A stretch of 64,000 nt of DNA from Symsagittifera roscoffensis (GCF_963678635.1 NC_087070.1:14821840-14885839); one strand, 5' to 3'. Counted from the first letter of the stretch, positions 41,956-55,849 are shown. Notes: generated by a model from the sequence alone, not told the origin. Translations and numbers: made by a program.

Positions 41956-42574
41956 ATGAGACAGAAAAGAGTTGTCAAAACTGTCCGATAATTCAGTCGA
42001 AAGACCTAAAATTGAGAATTCACCGACGGACTTCACCATGAGGAAAGCAAAACCTGATAAACGGAAAACAACTCCTTCTTTTACGGAAAAGATGAAGAGC
42101 ACATTCAGCAACACCTTGGGCAAAATCTTCCCCTTCACGATGGGAACTGGAACCGACTGCAAGGATGATCAGCCATCAGCAACGGACATCTCGGATGAGC
42201 AAGAGGAAGGTCAAGAATCGCAGTTGAGTGATGACAGCCACATTCAAGGAGATAATGTACCCGAAGTGAACGGCGCAGATACTCCTGAATACCATGCAGC
42301 AGTCCGAATGCTCAACACAGCGGCTGAGGAGCCCGGTAAACTTTTAACAAGGAAGACTGGAGGGCGCCATGAGGGGATCACCACTACCTCAGCAAAAAGG
42401 CCAGGGATGTAGAAGCCGAGGAACCCATAACGAGGTGGGCGGACGTCAACGAGTACCAAACTCCCAGTCACCAAAGGGATAACGCTATCTTAAGTGACAG
42501 GTCTGACTGGCGATGGAGAGATGGTGGAGCAGGCCCTCAAGAAGGTTATGGAAATGATAAATGAACAGGAGCAA
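41956..42574 (+). pseudogene. gag: gag N-terminal fragment, interrupted by an LTR
   Basis: Starts MRQKR after 'ggaac', comparable to MRRSR at the G gag start. A frameshift follows within about 12 codons. The continuing frame carries SFTEKMKSTFSNTLGKI, matching SFTEKLAMMVGMK in G gag. A further frame shift near 42410 leads to LTGDGEMVEQALKKVMEMINEQEQ. The sequence is cut by the LTR at 42575. This is a plus-strand element into which the copy B element, of opposite orientation, has inserted. Confidence 0.65.
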
Positions 42575-43478
42575 TGTAACAGTCGCCTACTTAAGTCACA
42601 TATGAGGTTAAAGAAAAATAGGCCCTATAACCATTGGCTCAAGAGTCAGGGACACTATCTTTTGGTGTTTTTCCACCTCAAACGGTCGGAGCAAATTCGG
42701 TTCACTTGCGACATGAGACTAAAACCTTTGTTACAGCTTGAAGGCCACTACCAAAATACCCCCCACTCTTGAAAATAAGCACGTCCCCATACTTAGGTCT
42801 CAAAATACCTAAAACACTCGAACGCTGTTGAAAACAGGGTCGGAACAATCCGTATAGTTAGTTTTTATTAGACAGTGGAACTTTGATCCATTTCAGATGG
42901 ATCAACCTAAAATTCGTCTAACCTCAACATAACAAAATAAAACACACTCAAGAAATTTAAATTGGGTACTCACATACCGGCACACTCTAGAATTTGGGTA
43001 ACTAAATCAATAAGTAACTCCAAAATAACAAAGGAATTAAGTTTTGGCTCGAGGAGTTTTAAATTAACAACTCCCAGCATGAGAAGTGAGTTTTGACTTG
43101 AGAAAAAAGTTTTTGGGGCTGGACCATTGGGAGACTTTGGTTGTCTACCTTTCCACCGAAGGTTCACTCTGGTCCACTTCTAATTCGTTTCTTCGTTGTT
43201 CGTAATCACTCTACCTTCTGTTTCAAACCAGACAACTCTACTCTCGTGTAATTCTATGTCTGGAAACTGCAAATAGCAATTTCCCGCTGCTTTTTTTGAC
43301 CTTTTTCCCGCGATTGTTAATTGGTTCTTCTGATCTTATTATTTTTGTTTTTCCAGTTGTCGCGAGAAACTTGAGCTTGACATGTCCAGTTCAATTTTTT
43401 GAAAAATTTCATTCCACCCCAAAATCATGTTTCTTGTGTTGCTCAAGGTCAAACTTTCAAATATGACCGACTGGCACA
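42575..43478 (-). repeat. G-type LTR, 3' LTR of the copy B element
   Basis: 904 bp. Element-sense start TGTGCCAGTCGGTC and end CGACTGTTACA. In element sense it directly follows TCCGGGGAGTA at the end of copy B's tail, so it is B's 3' LTR. The left neighbour is interrupted gag ending 'caggagcaa'. It contains the GATCCAT/ATGGATC palindrome near 42886 and a GGAAATTGC/GCAGTTTCC hairpin near 43261-43283. Confidence 0.8.
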
Positions 43479-43865
43479 TACTCCCCGGACTCAAGATCGA
43501 TGTCCTCATCGCGTGTTGCTCCAGTGGTCATTTACAGAAGTTTGCAGCAGATTTACCTTTATCTACACCCCAAAATTCACAAACATGAAAAATTGTCACA
43601 TTATCGCTAAACAGTAATCAAAATCTGCATACACCTGCACCCTAAATTTCCGCTTTGTAAGCTAATGACTAAAACTTCTTTTGTTTTATCCAACCAGAAA
43701 ATTGTCACGCAGCATTTTGATTCATATAATAGATATAGTATGTTAATAACAATACTTTGGTTCATTATAATTTCTTTTCCGTGATGTCAGATTTTATTCG
43801 AGTTCACACCCAAGCCCCCTTTCTTTCACTCTCAAGACTCAAGTAACCGACACTGAGCTCCCTGC
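43479..43865 (-). other. 3' tail of copy B with purine-rich end
   Basis: 387 bp, shorter than the 819-bp tail of copy 0. In element sense it ends with a block matching 10120-10176 and the 11-base purine-rich tract at 43479-43489. No gene is seen. Confidence 0.55.
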
Positions 43866-46800
43866 TCACTTTGTGCTCCTCGCCTTCGAGTTGCTAGGTC
43901 CTGATGCATTCGACACTGTGATCTGCCTCAGCAGCGCTTCCTCATCGTCGGAGCTGATCACGATCTCTTCCCAAACCTTCAGTTGTTCGTAGGATCGCAT
44001 CCACTCCCTCTGCTCTTGCAATCTCTTCGCCTGGTTCGCCAAGCCCTTTCTTTTTAGATTCCCGTTTCAGGCAAAAGGAGTTGTGTAGGCTCAAACTCAC
44101 GTTCTTCGCCAAGTCTTCTTCCAATATTGACTCCCTTGCCTTGGTGTTATCTCTATACACCCGGCCAGCTCTTTTCCAACCCGTTGTGATTGCATTACGA
44201 TGGGTCAATAGGGGTCTTTTGAAGGCTTCCGGCCCTATCTCAGCCAGGAGCTGTCGATATTCTTTCTGATTTTTGTTCATGTGATCCTTCGTTACCGCGT
44301 ATAACCAAGACGTCAATGTCAATCGAAACCATGGGAAGAAGCTTATGCGGCTCCACACATGCCTGACCTCCATTGGTATAGCGAATATTTTGCACGCAGT
44401 CTCAAACAACTCGCGCCTTCTGCTATAATCAATAGCGTGTATCGATACTTCGTCACCTTTTCTTCTATCCATCGCAACGCCAGCATTGAACTCACTACCA
44501 TTAGGGTCACCTTCTGTCGATGATCTGGTAACCCGACTGACCTAATTTCTTCCACGTCCCATATCAGACAGAGGTTTGATTGCTCCGGATACCACATCGT
44601 TTGAGCCAGGCAGTGGCACGGGCATTCCCCATGTGTGAAGTTTATACTCCGGAGGTTGCGTTCTCCCGATGCCTCAAGCAGAGGTTCCAGCTCCATCATT
44701 TTTTCGTGCGTCACATCATTCTCCTCCGGGACTGGTGTGCTGTTCACCGGTTTCCCGATCGTGTTTTGTCTCTCGAAGTCACTCGTGTTCTCACCTTCCA
44801 GGTTCAAGAGTTCCTCCCCCAAAATCTCGCTCAAGTTATCTCTTTGTTCCCCGGGTACAGTCCCCAGGATCTTCCTCAACAGTCTGTGGGAGTGATTCGA
44901 CATTCTTTCCAGGCGTACGCATTTGGGCACTGAGAAAGCTTTGTCAATCAGTATCCTCTGGCTGGATACCTCCACCATCGCCATGTGTAGTGGGTAGTGG
45001 CTTCCACACATGTTGGCCATGACTGATCCCACTAGGGACTTTGCGTTCACTGGCAAACTGTAGGCTTCACTCACGGGAAACACCTTTTCTGCCTCTAAAC
45101 CAATCTTCCACCCTCTGATATGCTTCTGGGTTATTTGCAGTGCTCCGGGCCATGACTCCACGCTCAACGCTGTTACCAAGTGGTGTTCGGACTCCAGCAT
45201 CTCCAGCGACTGCAAACTGCACATCCTTGAGAAGAACCCCAATGCTGTTGCTTTATTTAGTGTAGTGTTCGTGCAGCCACTATCTGCACTTCACTCTTCT
45301 CTTTCTCGGTGATGTGGCCAAACCAAGTGGCTAGATCTTCTCTCTCAAAGGACTGTATCGTGACACATGATCTTTCATCGCAAGATTGTTCTCCACTTCC
45401 AGATGTCAGATCGAGACAACTACCGGTTTCCATCTTCTTCATTGACTTCTCTAGCTTGTTCAGTATTTCTCCCGGCTCCTTATTATGGGGTAGGATTAGC
45501 TTGTGTATCACGTTCAGATTTCCCAAATCTTCATCCTTCGTCAGCGACAGTCTCACTCGCTCCGTGACTTCTTCTATCAGATTTGCATGGGGATGTGGGC
45601 ACGAAGAAGGCCTCAGCAATTTCCAAACCGCTCCCAGATTCGTGACCAGCATGCAATATCCATTTCCCATCTTCAGTTCCACCTTCTTATTTGAGCGCGG
45701 TCCGCTAACCACCTCTGGTATCTTCTCAAGTATCAGACCTATTCTCGGTCTCTCCCTTTCCGCTGGATCAATTTCAATTATCTTCTCTGTCCAGAACTTC
45801 AACAAATCGGTCACTTCAAATTTCTTGTGGGCATTCCCGGCCTCTGAATCCAAGAAAGGGTTATATGCCATCCACATTACTCCAGATACCTACTGGTATT
45901 CCCCCGTCTGTTGGGTTTTGAGTAGTCTCCAGCCAGGACTAAATTGCGATGCACGTCATGCCCCTCTTCGAACTTCTTGTTGTAAAATCACCATATTTCG
46001 TCAAGTTTCCCATGGTTCTCTAGAGACTGTCTGGAGTCATCTTCCTTTTCGATTCCCGTACTCTGGTACACGTTCAGTATGACCGTGGAGACTCTCCTCT
46101 CCATAGTTTTGCTCCCCTTGGCCTGCGGATGACACACTTAGACGGTACTGTTGGTCATCACTGACATTATCCACCTCAAGAAACAAGTGGCATCTTTTCT
46201 TCCCGCTAGACTCAAGCCGGAATTATCTCTGGCGATATGCTGTACCAGCATATGATAAACCTCTAGACTCGTGTTGCCCAGCTTCAACTTATCGTGTGAG
46301 CTCAACACTTCTAATTCTATTCCCACCAGGCTCCATGCGAACATCAGTTGTCCTGCCGTCCTGACGAAAGGGTTTGCCATCAATGGAAATGCAGACGAGG
46401 GTGTTCTCATCGCCTCTTCGAATTACTCCCGCAGCAGATTTTGCCAAGTTCGTTTCACCTGGTTCCCCAACTCTAAGTTGTTATTCTCGGCTTTTTGCTG
46501 GGTAGCCCAATTGCGACGCTTGCGGGACACTGCACAATCGAGTTTCTTCAAGCAATCCTCCAGTTCTTTCATGGTCTCCAGAGCCATCCACCGAGGTCGA
46601 GCAGTATTCCTCGTCGCATTTCTCTCAAGAGGATTGCTAGCTATTCGCTTCCCTGTGGCCTGGTGCTCAGTCGAGAGCCATTCTTTGCTAACGTCTACTT
46701 TCCATGTTTGTCCACTCGTCGAACCCCTTTTGGTGTTTGCCTTCTGAGGTCGGTAGTCTTCCTCCGTTGCTGAGCTCGTCGAGACTTCCATTTCCTTTAT

Positions 46801-47737
46801 CACCTCGGTTAGTTTCCTTGGTGCGGGGCTGCCCTTGTAAGCTGCGGTCTTCCATCGTGCTAAAATCAAGGGACTACTCAACTCTTCTGTCTCTCCTCTC
46901 CTTTTCCGAGTTCTTATCCCTCTACTTGGGGGCGTATTATCACCAATTCGACTTCTTTATCCCGATCCAGCCTCTCTAACTCTTGCCTCCCCCTTCTCGA
47001 GCCTTAAGGATATTAGTATCTTTAATCATATTACTAGTCTTACTCTTATCATCCCTCTCAATCTTAATCATTTTATCATCAGTTTTTTTTGTTCAGAGTA
47101 GAGCTGTCTTTACATGCATCACCTTCGGTCTTCCGCTTTTCTTCCCTCAGTTTGATCATCTTGCTCAATAGCTCCTCTCTTGTTTTCTCATCCAACCCGG
47201 TACCCATCAAGACAGGTTCCCCGAACTTCACCACCGTGTCCCATAACTCCTCTTGGAAGGCTTCCAGCGTAGTTTTGCTCTTCGCTTTCTGATTGAACTC
47301 GCTCAAGAACTCTCGCCACATTTTCTCATCCATAGTGCTCAGGAACATCGACTTGTTGCCTTCAAAAGCGTTCTTCTTGCTTTCCTCAGCGCTCAAGAGC
47401 TTCATCCCCATGTTGGAAGTCTCGCTCATCAAGGGCAACTCCAGGTCTTTGCGAGGGGATGATGTTAGGGGTGTTGTGGCTGTGTTCGCCCAAGTCCTGC
47501 AGCAGTTCCTGTGTGGTGAAATCCCTTTCAGCTGGGTTCTGCTCAGGCGTATTCTTCACCTCCATTTCTTCTCCTGCGTCACTGAGAGTCTCATTCATAC
47601 TCTCCCCTTCTTCTGATTCAGCTCACTTTCTCTCAAGTGCGTCTCTAAACCCATTCTCCATAGGACCGCTTCTCTTGTCTCCAGGGGTGCCCAGCGATAG
47701 GGGTGAGGGTGTAACTGGGTCCTGCTTTTTGTACTCC
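43866..47737 (-). pseudogene. Giant SGNH ORF, copy B (C-terminal half only)
   Basis: Equivalent to about residues 1640-2981 of copy 0, in several frames. Clear landmarks are EAFQEELWDTVVKFGEP (versus VAFMEEVWTVIQSYGTQ in copy 0), NPFVRTAGQLMFAWSLVGI (versus VPYVRTELQLRLAWCMMGL), AFSVPKCVRLERMS, CPCHCLAQTMWYPEQSNL and KNVSLSLHNSFC. A frameshift near 44040 sends the end into another frame, which reads to a TGA at 43866-43868. The remainder towards the N-terminus is lost at 47737/47738, where an unrelated position of copy A sequence begins. It is more divergent from copy 0 than copy A is, so the family has distinct lineages. Confidence 0.8.
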
Positions 47738-50700
47738 TTCTATTCATTCTGTCCATGAACTCAATAGCTTTGTCCCCTCTCCGTTCTGCCCTGTCCAGCA
47801 AGTATTGATGAACCTTTGCTATCATTGGTGGTCCCCGCTGGAACGCATCTACCCCCAGCGCTCCAATTCAGCGAGTCAAGTGCAGCCACTTGTAAGCTTG
47901 TGGTTTTTTTCCGTAGAGTGAACGCTTCTAGTTGAGCTACCGTCTGTTTGACGTTCCTTCTTGTGAATGTTTCTTCATTGATCTCGTCATTTCGAAACCA
48001 AAGATCATTCGACATGTCGACAATTACCTTATGGTCGTCGTTTATTTCCGGCTTCATTTTCACTTCCCTGCTGAATTTGGACAGCTCCAAACCCAGCACT
48101 TCATCCAACACAATCAAGTAAAGCGAATTGGCCTTCAAGCCTCGCATCGCGTTAGAGATGTCAGACCACACGGCAGGCAACTCCGCTCTCAGTAGTTTGA
48201 GACTTTTTTCGTCCAATTCGCTGTTAGGAGCGGGTATTATAACGTCGTATCTCCCTTCACCCTTCAGCAAGGAGCACTACCATTGCGTACACAAATTTCA
48301 ATCCGTCAGGAAAGTGTGCTTATCTGGATGACAGAACGAAGACGGCTCGTGGAGTTATCTTCTGAAAGCTTCCGTCTTTCATCACATCATATATCTCTGC
48401 CATGGATTCGATGATGTTTTTTATCGCTAGCCACATAGCAGCTTCTGCTGTTGCTGCGTTTCTGAGTCTGCTCAAGAGACCTCTGGTATGCAGGCGGTCG
48501 TTTATGTCTGCAAACACGATCGCTATCGGATTCATCTCGGTCTGCCTCTGAACCCTTATGGCCATGGACAAGGGTTGTATCAATCAAGTATAGGTCTGCT
48601 CCTGCTAGCAATATCACATTTGGCCAAAATAACGACTTCGACGTGTTGATTTAATCCGAATGGGCCATTATCATGGATTTTGGTTTTTTCATTTCCGCTT
48701 TGTCTTATGCTGAAAAAATAGATTCCTCCATCTTGAATTTCAAGTATCCATAACGCTCCTCATCACCTTCTTGCTCTACAAGCTTGCGGTACGTCTTTTC
48801 TTCTGTCATATGAGCAGGCGGAGCTTTCACTTTTTGAATACTTTAACGTGCTGTCCAATTGGAGCTATCTTACTGATGAACCTTCCACGTCTGTCATCTT
48901 TACGCTTCTCTTCATGATTCTTCCTCACGTCCTGCAACGTTCTCGCATTGACTGAAACCATCGTGTTCTTGGAGGGCAGTCGTTCGAGATCAGCTAGCCT
49001 TAACGCCGTTATTGAGCTGGAGTTAATCTCCGCTGCTCTCAGCCAATTTACCACAGTAATCGAGTACAGTCCATTGACCGACAGGGTTGCACCATCCAAC
49101 CTTCGCCTCGCGTCCTGAGCAAATCTGACCGTCTTCAAATTCAATTTCAAGAGGTTTTGCTTGTAAGCATGCCAAGGAGAAGGCCTTGGCCTTGTCCACA
49201 TTAAGGATTAGCGGTCTATGTGATGTTCCGCTCTAGTCGCTCGCAGGTGCCCCGTCAAGTGAGAGTCCTGAGCATCAACTTGGTTCACCGGTCCCAACCT
49301 CCTTCTAAGATGTGTTGTCTTCCGTACTGGACTTTCCCCTAACCGCTCTGTTACATCCTAACGTGCCTCTGGATCACATAAGCTGCTCATGATACCGCGG
49401 GGATTGATCCCAAACGCGTCTCGAAGCTAGGATGTACAAAGGTGGAGATGACTCGCAAGTTTGTGCCGCATCTATACTCAGCACTCCTGTATCTAACAAT
49501 TCAACTTCTAGTTCATCCAATTGTTCCTGGAATGCGCGGTTCATCCAGGTTTGTCCCTCAGTTGTGTCAAAGTGAACGCTATCGACAGTAACCTCGATTG
49601 ATCCAGTGCTCTCAACTCGTATTCCAGATCTATCAAGACTAGTCTTCCCGCACTACGGCTTGCCAGGTTACGGACTATGTTATTCCACCTCACAGTCCTC
49701 TCATTCTGTCTGCGCGTTGTCGCTAGATGTATACTCAAGCCCAGCGTGATGTTGCAGATGGTCAGCACCGTGCATTGGAATTTCTACCATATTGCATTCA
49801 ACAATATATAACATATTGCAGTCCTATATAGCTTTTTCCGACTCTGGGCTGCTGGACACATTGTTAGTGCCTATCAAGATCAATACGCTAGGAATTCTCC
49901 CTGGATCCAGTCGCTCTATCAATTTATGCAATTGGGCTACGGTGGCACCACCGAATGACATCACCAATGGTGATCTAAGAGGTCCTCAGACTCTGCAATA
50001 CTCTGACCAGGCTGTCTCCCAGTATCAAGTGGGAAGTGCCGAGTGGTGTCAGCTGCAAGTTCAGTGCCGGGTTCTAGAAGGAATCATTGAAACATGAGCT
50101 CGCATCTGAATCTGGTACTCTGGCAAAAGCGTTCCTGATTCGGTTGTTTTTCGTTACATCCATCACCCTGCTCAGTTTTTTAATTGGCATCTTCCTTATC
50201 CACCTGTCGGATACTTTTATAACTTCACTTGTCTTGTATGGTAACTTCTCAGCTGCAATTTAATCCTTCGCAAATTGTCACTCTTCCGGCATCATCGATC
50301 GTTCCATAAGGTGCGTTCCCCCCGGAACCTACCGTCTGCTTGTTTGCCAAGATTCGACTAGCTGTGTCAACTAGTTCCCGCATTGTCCTCTCCCCTACTG
50401 GATCTCCTAGCGGATCATCAGTCTTCCAGAACCTGACGTCACCTGAGTTTCAGTTGTCTGACTTAGTTCTCTGGGTGTCAGTAACTCAACTGGTTGGTTC
50501 CTGGAAAGGACATCCCTCTCAGGTTTTTCAAGGTCGGGTTGTTTGAGGCGTTCTGAGCGATCCTTGTGTCCTGTTTTCAGCCGGGCCATTTCATCACATT
50601 ATCTCCGATTGTCATCTTCGAAGAGTTTTCTTCACACGTCCCTGTCCAGCTGCGTCTGAGCCAATTCTTCCTTGACTCTCTCCAGCTGATCTCCTTTCTC

Positions 50701-51134
50701 ATTTTTATCTTCCAACGTCTCATTTGTTTGGACTTCTTCTTATATTCTCGCCCGTTTCGGGTGCATTCTCGGTAACCCAGGACTAGGCTTGGTCGGAAGA
50801 GGCATCTCACATGGTTGGTAGGTCCTTGAACTTCCCAGTGCAGGCTAGTTCGCCAAGTCACTTCCTGAGCATGCCCCGTTTCTCCTCCTCATACCCTCAT
50901 GTTTGGGTGGTCTAGTACCCCGTGTTTTCCATCAGTGACCATCAATAAGACTTCCAGGGCGGTCCCCACGGTTCTTCTGCCGAAAGATATCAGTTAAGGC
51001 GGTCAGCAACATGACCGCCTCTGGGTCCTCAGATCGTAGCCTCGAACCATCAGCCGGCGATAAATCGCATCTATCACCGGTCCTACCTAGGCCCCTGCAA
51101 GGTCCATTATTTCATTCAGGTCGAAGTTATCCAT
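47738..51134 (-). pseudogene. Giant SGNH ORF, copy A' (N-terminal part, duplicated)
   Basis: Duplicate of 30820-34216, equivalent to residues 1 to about 1175 of copy 0, with the same stops and frameshifts. At 47738 it is fused, in the same orientation, to copy B at about residue 1640, which makes a hybrid pseudogene. Confidence 0.85.
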
Positions 51135-52243
51135 TTCATATGATTCGGTTTCGATTATCTGTCTCGCAAATTGAAACTTGATGAGTAAATAAACCATCAA
51201 TCAGCATCTAGAGTTCCAAATCTCATTTCAATTTTCATGCCTATGTGATACTTCGTATTCCTTCATAAAAAAAGGTGTTTAAAACAGTCTGATTTCAAAA
51301 AAGGTTTTTAATTTTAAAAAAATTTCATTCAATTTGAGAGTTTTCAGAAAATGATCGAAGATTGGACAGTCAATGCTTTAGATCTTTCCTGTATTATAAA
51401 TCAAAATTTATTTGTGGTCACCAGGTCACGCGAGCGTTCGATCTTAACTTGTCACTCACAGAACACACATAAACCTTAATACAATCTTCACACACAATGA
51501 CATATCCTAAGACTTAGAACTCTGAAAACCTAATGATCTAGCATGGTGCTCATGTCTTAGATTCTCATCCTTAGTCTCTCTCTATCTCATTCCTAATCTA
51601 ACTGACTCCTAGTGGCTTAATACTCAGATCTTGGTCTCACCTGTTCTCCTCAGCCTATGCTTAGGTAGTAGTTTTTGTGCAAGTACATTTCGGTGTTCGA
51701 ATCTGAGAAGATCACACGTATCAGTTTGTACAGTTACTGCGGATGCAATCTACTTCTATTTGGATCATGCACAAGATGCGAGAGTTCTTTCACCCCTCTC
51801 TTTGCTAAGAAATCCTTTAACCTGGTTAGATACAAAACTAAGTCTTATCCATTTCATACGATTCGGTTTCGATTATCTGTCTCGCAAATTGAAAAGCACG
51901 TTCTGCTTTTCTGTCCCTCTGGTCACCAGACAGCACAAGTACCTCCTCCAAACTAAACTTCCTAATCTTGGATTTTTTTCCATAAAAATTCTTTGTTCTA
52001 TTATTCCCTCCTAATATTAGCTGCGAATGCTGTCCTAAATCCAATGTCTGCATTTATTGAGTATAAAATTACTGTCTGTCACCACTGTATTGCCTGATTA
52101 CTCATTCGGTAAGCTAACGTTAGACTCAATTACTTTATCTATGTCTAATTTTTTAGGACCTGCCTGTGTTTCTGCTTCTAAGTCACCTGTTTCTCTTGCA
52201 TTTTAAAAATTTTTTATTGATAATTTTTCAGTGTAGATAAGCT
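51135..52243 (-). other. Spacer between pol and copy A' (duplicate)
   Basis: Duplicate of 34217-35325, including the 50-bp direct repeat (51127-51176 and 51845-51894) and the 71-codon frame (51838-52053). Confidence 0.6.
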
Positions 52244-55200
52244 CTAATGCCACTCCCCGGTGCTAAGTGGAGTTTCGAGGCTGGGACAAGCAAGGGCAAC
52301 CCAGGAGGAGTCTGGTCTATTGCTCTTCAGGTATTTTAGGCCCCTGCGAGCCACGTCCTGAAGAAATAGGTTGGTCTCTTTCGGGTCCGTTGCCATCTCA
52401 TTCAGCCGTTTGAATACCCCTAAGTTGGTGATATCTTGTTCATAGGATCGCTGAAGCTCGTCATCGACTTCGACTTCCGGTTTGGATTGGTCCTCCACCC
52501 ATTCGTTGTCTTCCGATGAGGGGTTATGGGGTTTGTTGTTCTGGAAGTGCGCGGTTCGACCCGTGCTTATTTTGTAAAAACGCACCTTCTGAGATCAGAA
52601 ATGTACTTCCCCACTTCTTCAACAGTTTCATCGTTCCCCTAGGCGGTATAACGTTTTGGAAAACCGATGTATAATTACCCAGTGAGTAGGCCTTAGCCCC
52701 CGTGGTTCCATATCGAACTTTTCCTTTTGTCTCGCTTGAGCTTGTTGAGTATTGCGTCTGCACAGATCATTTAACTCTTGTTGACGTCTGATCACGGCCC
52801 TGACGCATACCTGTGGCGATGTCCTCTTGCCCTCATATTCAGGATAGAAAAAGGTCAGTGGCAAGGCTTTCTCGTGTCCTGTCAACATCATGTGCGGACT
52901 GATGCCTGTGGTCGAGTGTTGTGTACTTTTCTAGGCCCCCATTACTTGTTGCAGATATCTGTCCTAGTCTGTCATGCATCGGGAACAATATACCCTCAAC
53001 ATTGAGACTAAAGGCGAATCTGTCGTTCAACTAGGCCATTTGTTTGAGGATGGTACGCTGTCGAATGAACCTGTGCCACTTCTGACCGTCGCATCAGCTC
53101 TATTGTTAGCTCGCCCACAAAGGCGGTGCCATTATCCGATTGCAACGTCATTGGGCACCCATGCCTAGTAATCCAAGTGTTGATCGAATGATCACAGGTC
53201 TCCTCTGCTGAGGCCGTTATGCTGGGAACAGCTTCCGCTTACTTGGTGAAGTGATCGATCATCACCTACATCTGATTGTAACCTCTGTCCGTCATGCATA
53301 TCTTCTGGTGGTCTATCTGCACCATCTCATTGAGTTCTAAAGACTATTGACTGCAATGAGAATGCCATGTGACCTAAAAAAAAAGAGTTCAGTCTGGTAG
53401 TGTTGCGGCAACACTTTAGCATTATATTTATAAAAAAACTTTTCTTCATATATCCTTTTGCAGGCGACGATCCCTTCTTTGTTCAAGTACAAACGTCACT
53501 CCTTCTGCCTGAAGTATTGTCTCAAGATCCGGTAACTATCTTCCTCCAGATATCCTTTGCTTGGTGCCCCATTTTTGATCCATCTCTTCAGGTGACTTGT
53601 CAAGTGATCATTTCTTTGCCCACTTAGCAAGTCCGAGAGTCTGTGACTTGCTTTCAAGTATGTCTTCATGACCTTCAGATGACCGTTCAACTCATTGGGC
53701 TGATGCGCATCGTCCTTCATCTTAACACATCAATTTTTTGCCAATGGCTCAGTCTCTTGTTCGAATGGTTGAAGATCAGTCCTGACTTCTTCCTTTTGTA
53801 GTTAAATGCTCAGCGAACGTTTCGACACTGCTGTCATTTCCAGGTCATCCGCCACGTTATTTAAGAATTTCACTTTCGGGAGCAAATAACGATCACTATC
53901 AGGGTCTAGATACACTTCCCTGTCCAAGTCTATTGCTCGTGTCTCTAGCAGTAACGTTTGGATTGCCAATTCTGACAAATCTGATCCCGCGCTCTAGTTC
54001 CTGTCTGAATACAGATTCATTTCTGACTTCTTAGAGGAGCTACTGACAGATGAGCCTGCCGTGGAGCACGTCTCCACGACAGATTCTGATGTGAATGATC
54101 TAATCGTCCATTTAAACTCCCAGGACAAAACTTTGTCCACCTGGTTTTGTCAATCTCCCGATACACTTTCTTCTGCGTCCGACTCCCCAAAAAAAAGCTT
54201 TGCCTGGGGTCTCTGACCCGGCTCTCATCAGTTCTCGGTCAGGCTCCTCGAAAGTGACTCTCTTCCCCCGAGGACCGATCTCTCGTTCTCTCTCCTTGTA
54301 TGAGGTTCTCATTGAAACGTTTTGTGGAATTGAGGATACTAGTTGCTGAACTATCGTCCTACAATGCCTTTCGTTTTCTGTGTGCTGTCGTTTTGATGTT
54401 TTTATCCGTACCCTCTCACTGACTGTCAGTGATGCTCTGGCTGCTGCCCCTTCAGGGTCAGCTCTAGTCACTTCTCTCTCCAACAATTCACCCAGCTTCT
54501 GCATCCCTTCTGGTGTGACCTGCACCGTTCTACCCAGTACTGAGAGGTTCTTTATGTTCATGTGAGAGAGTTCCTGTTGAACTAGGTTTGAGCTTAGCAA
54601 CAGTTCCAAGGGCACCGGATCCTTTTTGTACAAGATCATGGCTTCTGCTGCTTTCTCCACTGGTAATTCAGGATGCCCCCAATTTGGATGCCCTGCTTTA
54701 TCCAACCATCTTGTCAGAGGAAATGCTTCGTAAGTCTCTCTGTCCAGAAACGAGAGTCCTTCCTTGATTTCCGCCTGATTGGCCTGATTATGCTCCAGTC
54801 TTTGATAAAACATAGTTTTTTTTACTGAGGCTGTCAGCGTTTTGGTGTTTGTCACGCATTCTGTGCTCGATTATCATGTGGTATCCATCCAACCTGTCCA
54901 TCCAACGACCAATTTAACTCTGATCCATCGAGTTTGTCTTCAACCAGGATAGGGCTCGGTTATCCACACGCAACCTAAAGGAAGCGCTCCCCAAGTATGC
55001 GCGGTACTTCTCCACGTACGTGACTAACGCAAACATTTCTGCTTTTGGTGCACCATATTTCATTTCAGTGTGTCTCAACACTTTAGTCCCATATGCAATG
55101 GGACGGAGAACTGTTCTCCCATTCCATTATTGCTCCTGATGCAGTATTTCTGAAGCATGAGTATCGAGAATGTACGTGCCCTTCTCTGATGGCATGCCTA

Positions 55201-55849
55201 GCGCTGACGCTTTGCACAGCTCCCGCTTTATATTCTCAAAGGCTTCCTGAGCTCTTTCATTCCATTCGAACTTCTTCCCTTTGTTGCGCATCAGTTGCTG
55301 CATCGGGTACACCTTGTCTGCATATCATTTTATCAATTCGCGGTAATAATTGGCAAATCCTAGGAAGCTCATAAGCTGAGTGTCGGCCCCGGGGGCCTTC
55401 CATGTTAACACGGCCTCCACCACATCCGGATCCGGCCTCACGCCATGCCTGTCTGACATTCTTCCCAGGTACTTTATTGAGTCCCAAAAGGTCTCACATT
55501 TCGACGGTTTGTATTTGAAGCCAGCTCTCTTCATGCAGTCGAAGGCCTCATCGAGTCTGTCAATGTGATCTGCCAATGTTGTTGTCGCTATCACTACGTC
55601 ATCCACGTAGCACATCTCGAGATTCCCATACTTCTTCGTTACGCTGGTCAAAGCCTGAGCCATCAGTCTTTTAAAAGTCGCCGTGGCATTGCACAAACCG
55701 AAGGGCACCCTCTTCCACGGGTACAAGCCTAACTCATATGGAAATCCAGTCTTTTCTCTGTCCGTCTTTCGCAGAGGAACCTGCCAGAAGGCAGACCCCA
55801 GGTCCAGCATAGTGAAAAACTTGGCATCGCTAAGTTTTGAGAGGCTCTC
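52244..55849 (-). pseudogene. pol: Ty3/gypsy pol fragment (duplicate)
   Basis: Duplicate of 35326-38930. It keeps the YVDD RT motif and the QIDH/QSDNGT/QTNGLVERQ integrase residues, with the same two stops. One difference restores NATATF in RT motif B where unit 1 has NTTATF. This suggests the Thr in unit 1 is a later mutation or an allelic difference. Confidence 0.85.

Larger units (their letters stand above)
30820..47737. repeat. 16.9 kb tandem duplication, unit 1
   Basis: 16,918 bp from within giant ORF copy A to within copy B. The next unit starts at 47738. Sequence left of 30820 and left of 47738 is unrelated apart from a few bases, so the junction is sharp. Confidence 0.95.

Noticed and set aside
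43866-47737. Plus-strand open frames of 100-257 codons antisense to copy B
   Set aside because: They mirror the Arg/Glu-rich coding strand of copy B and show no independent similarity or start context.
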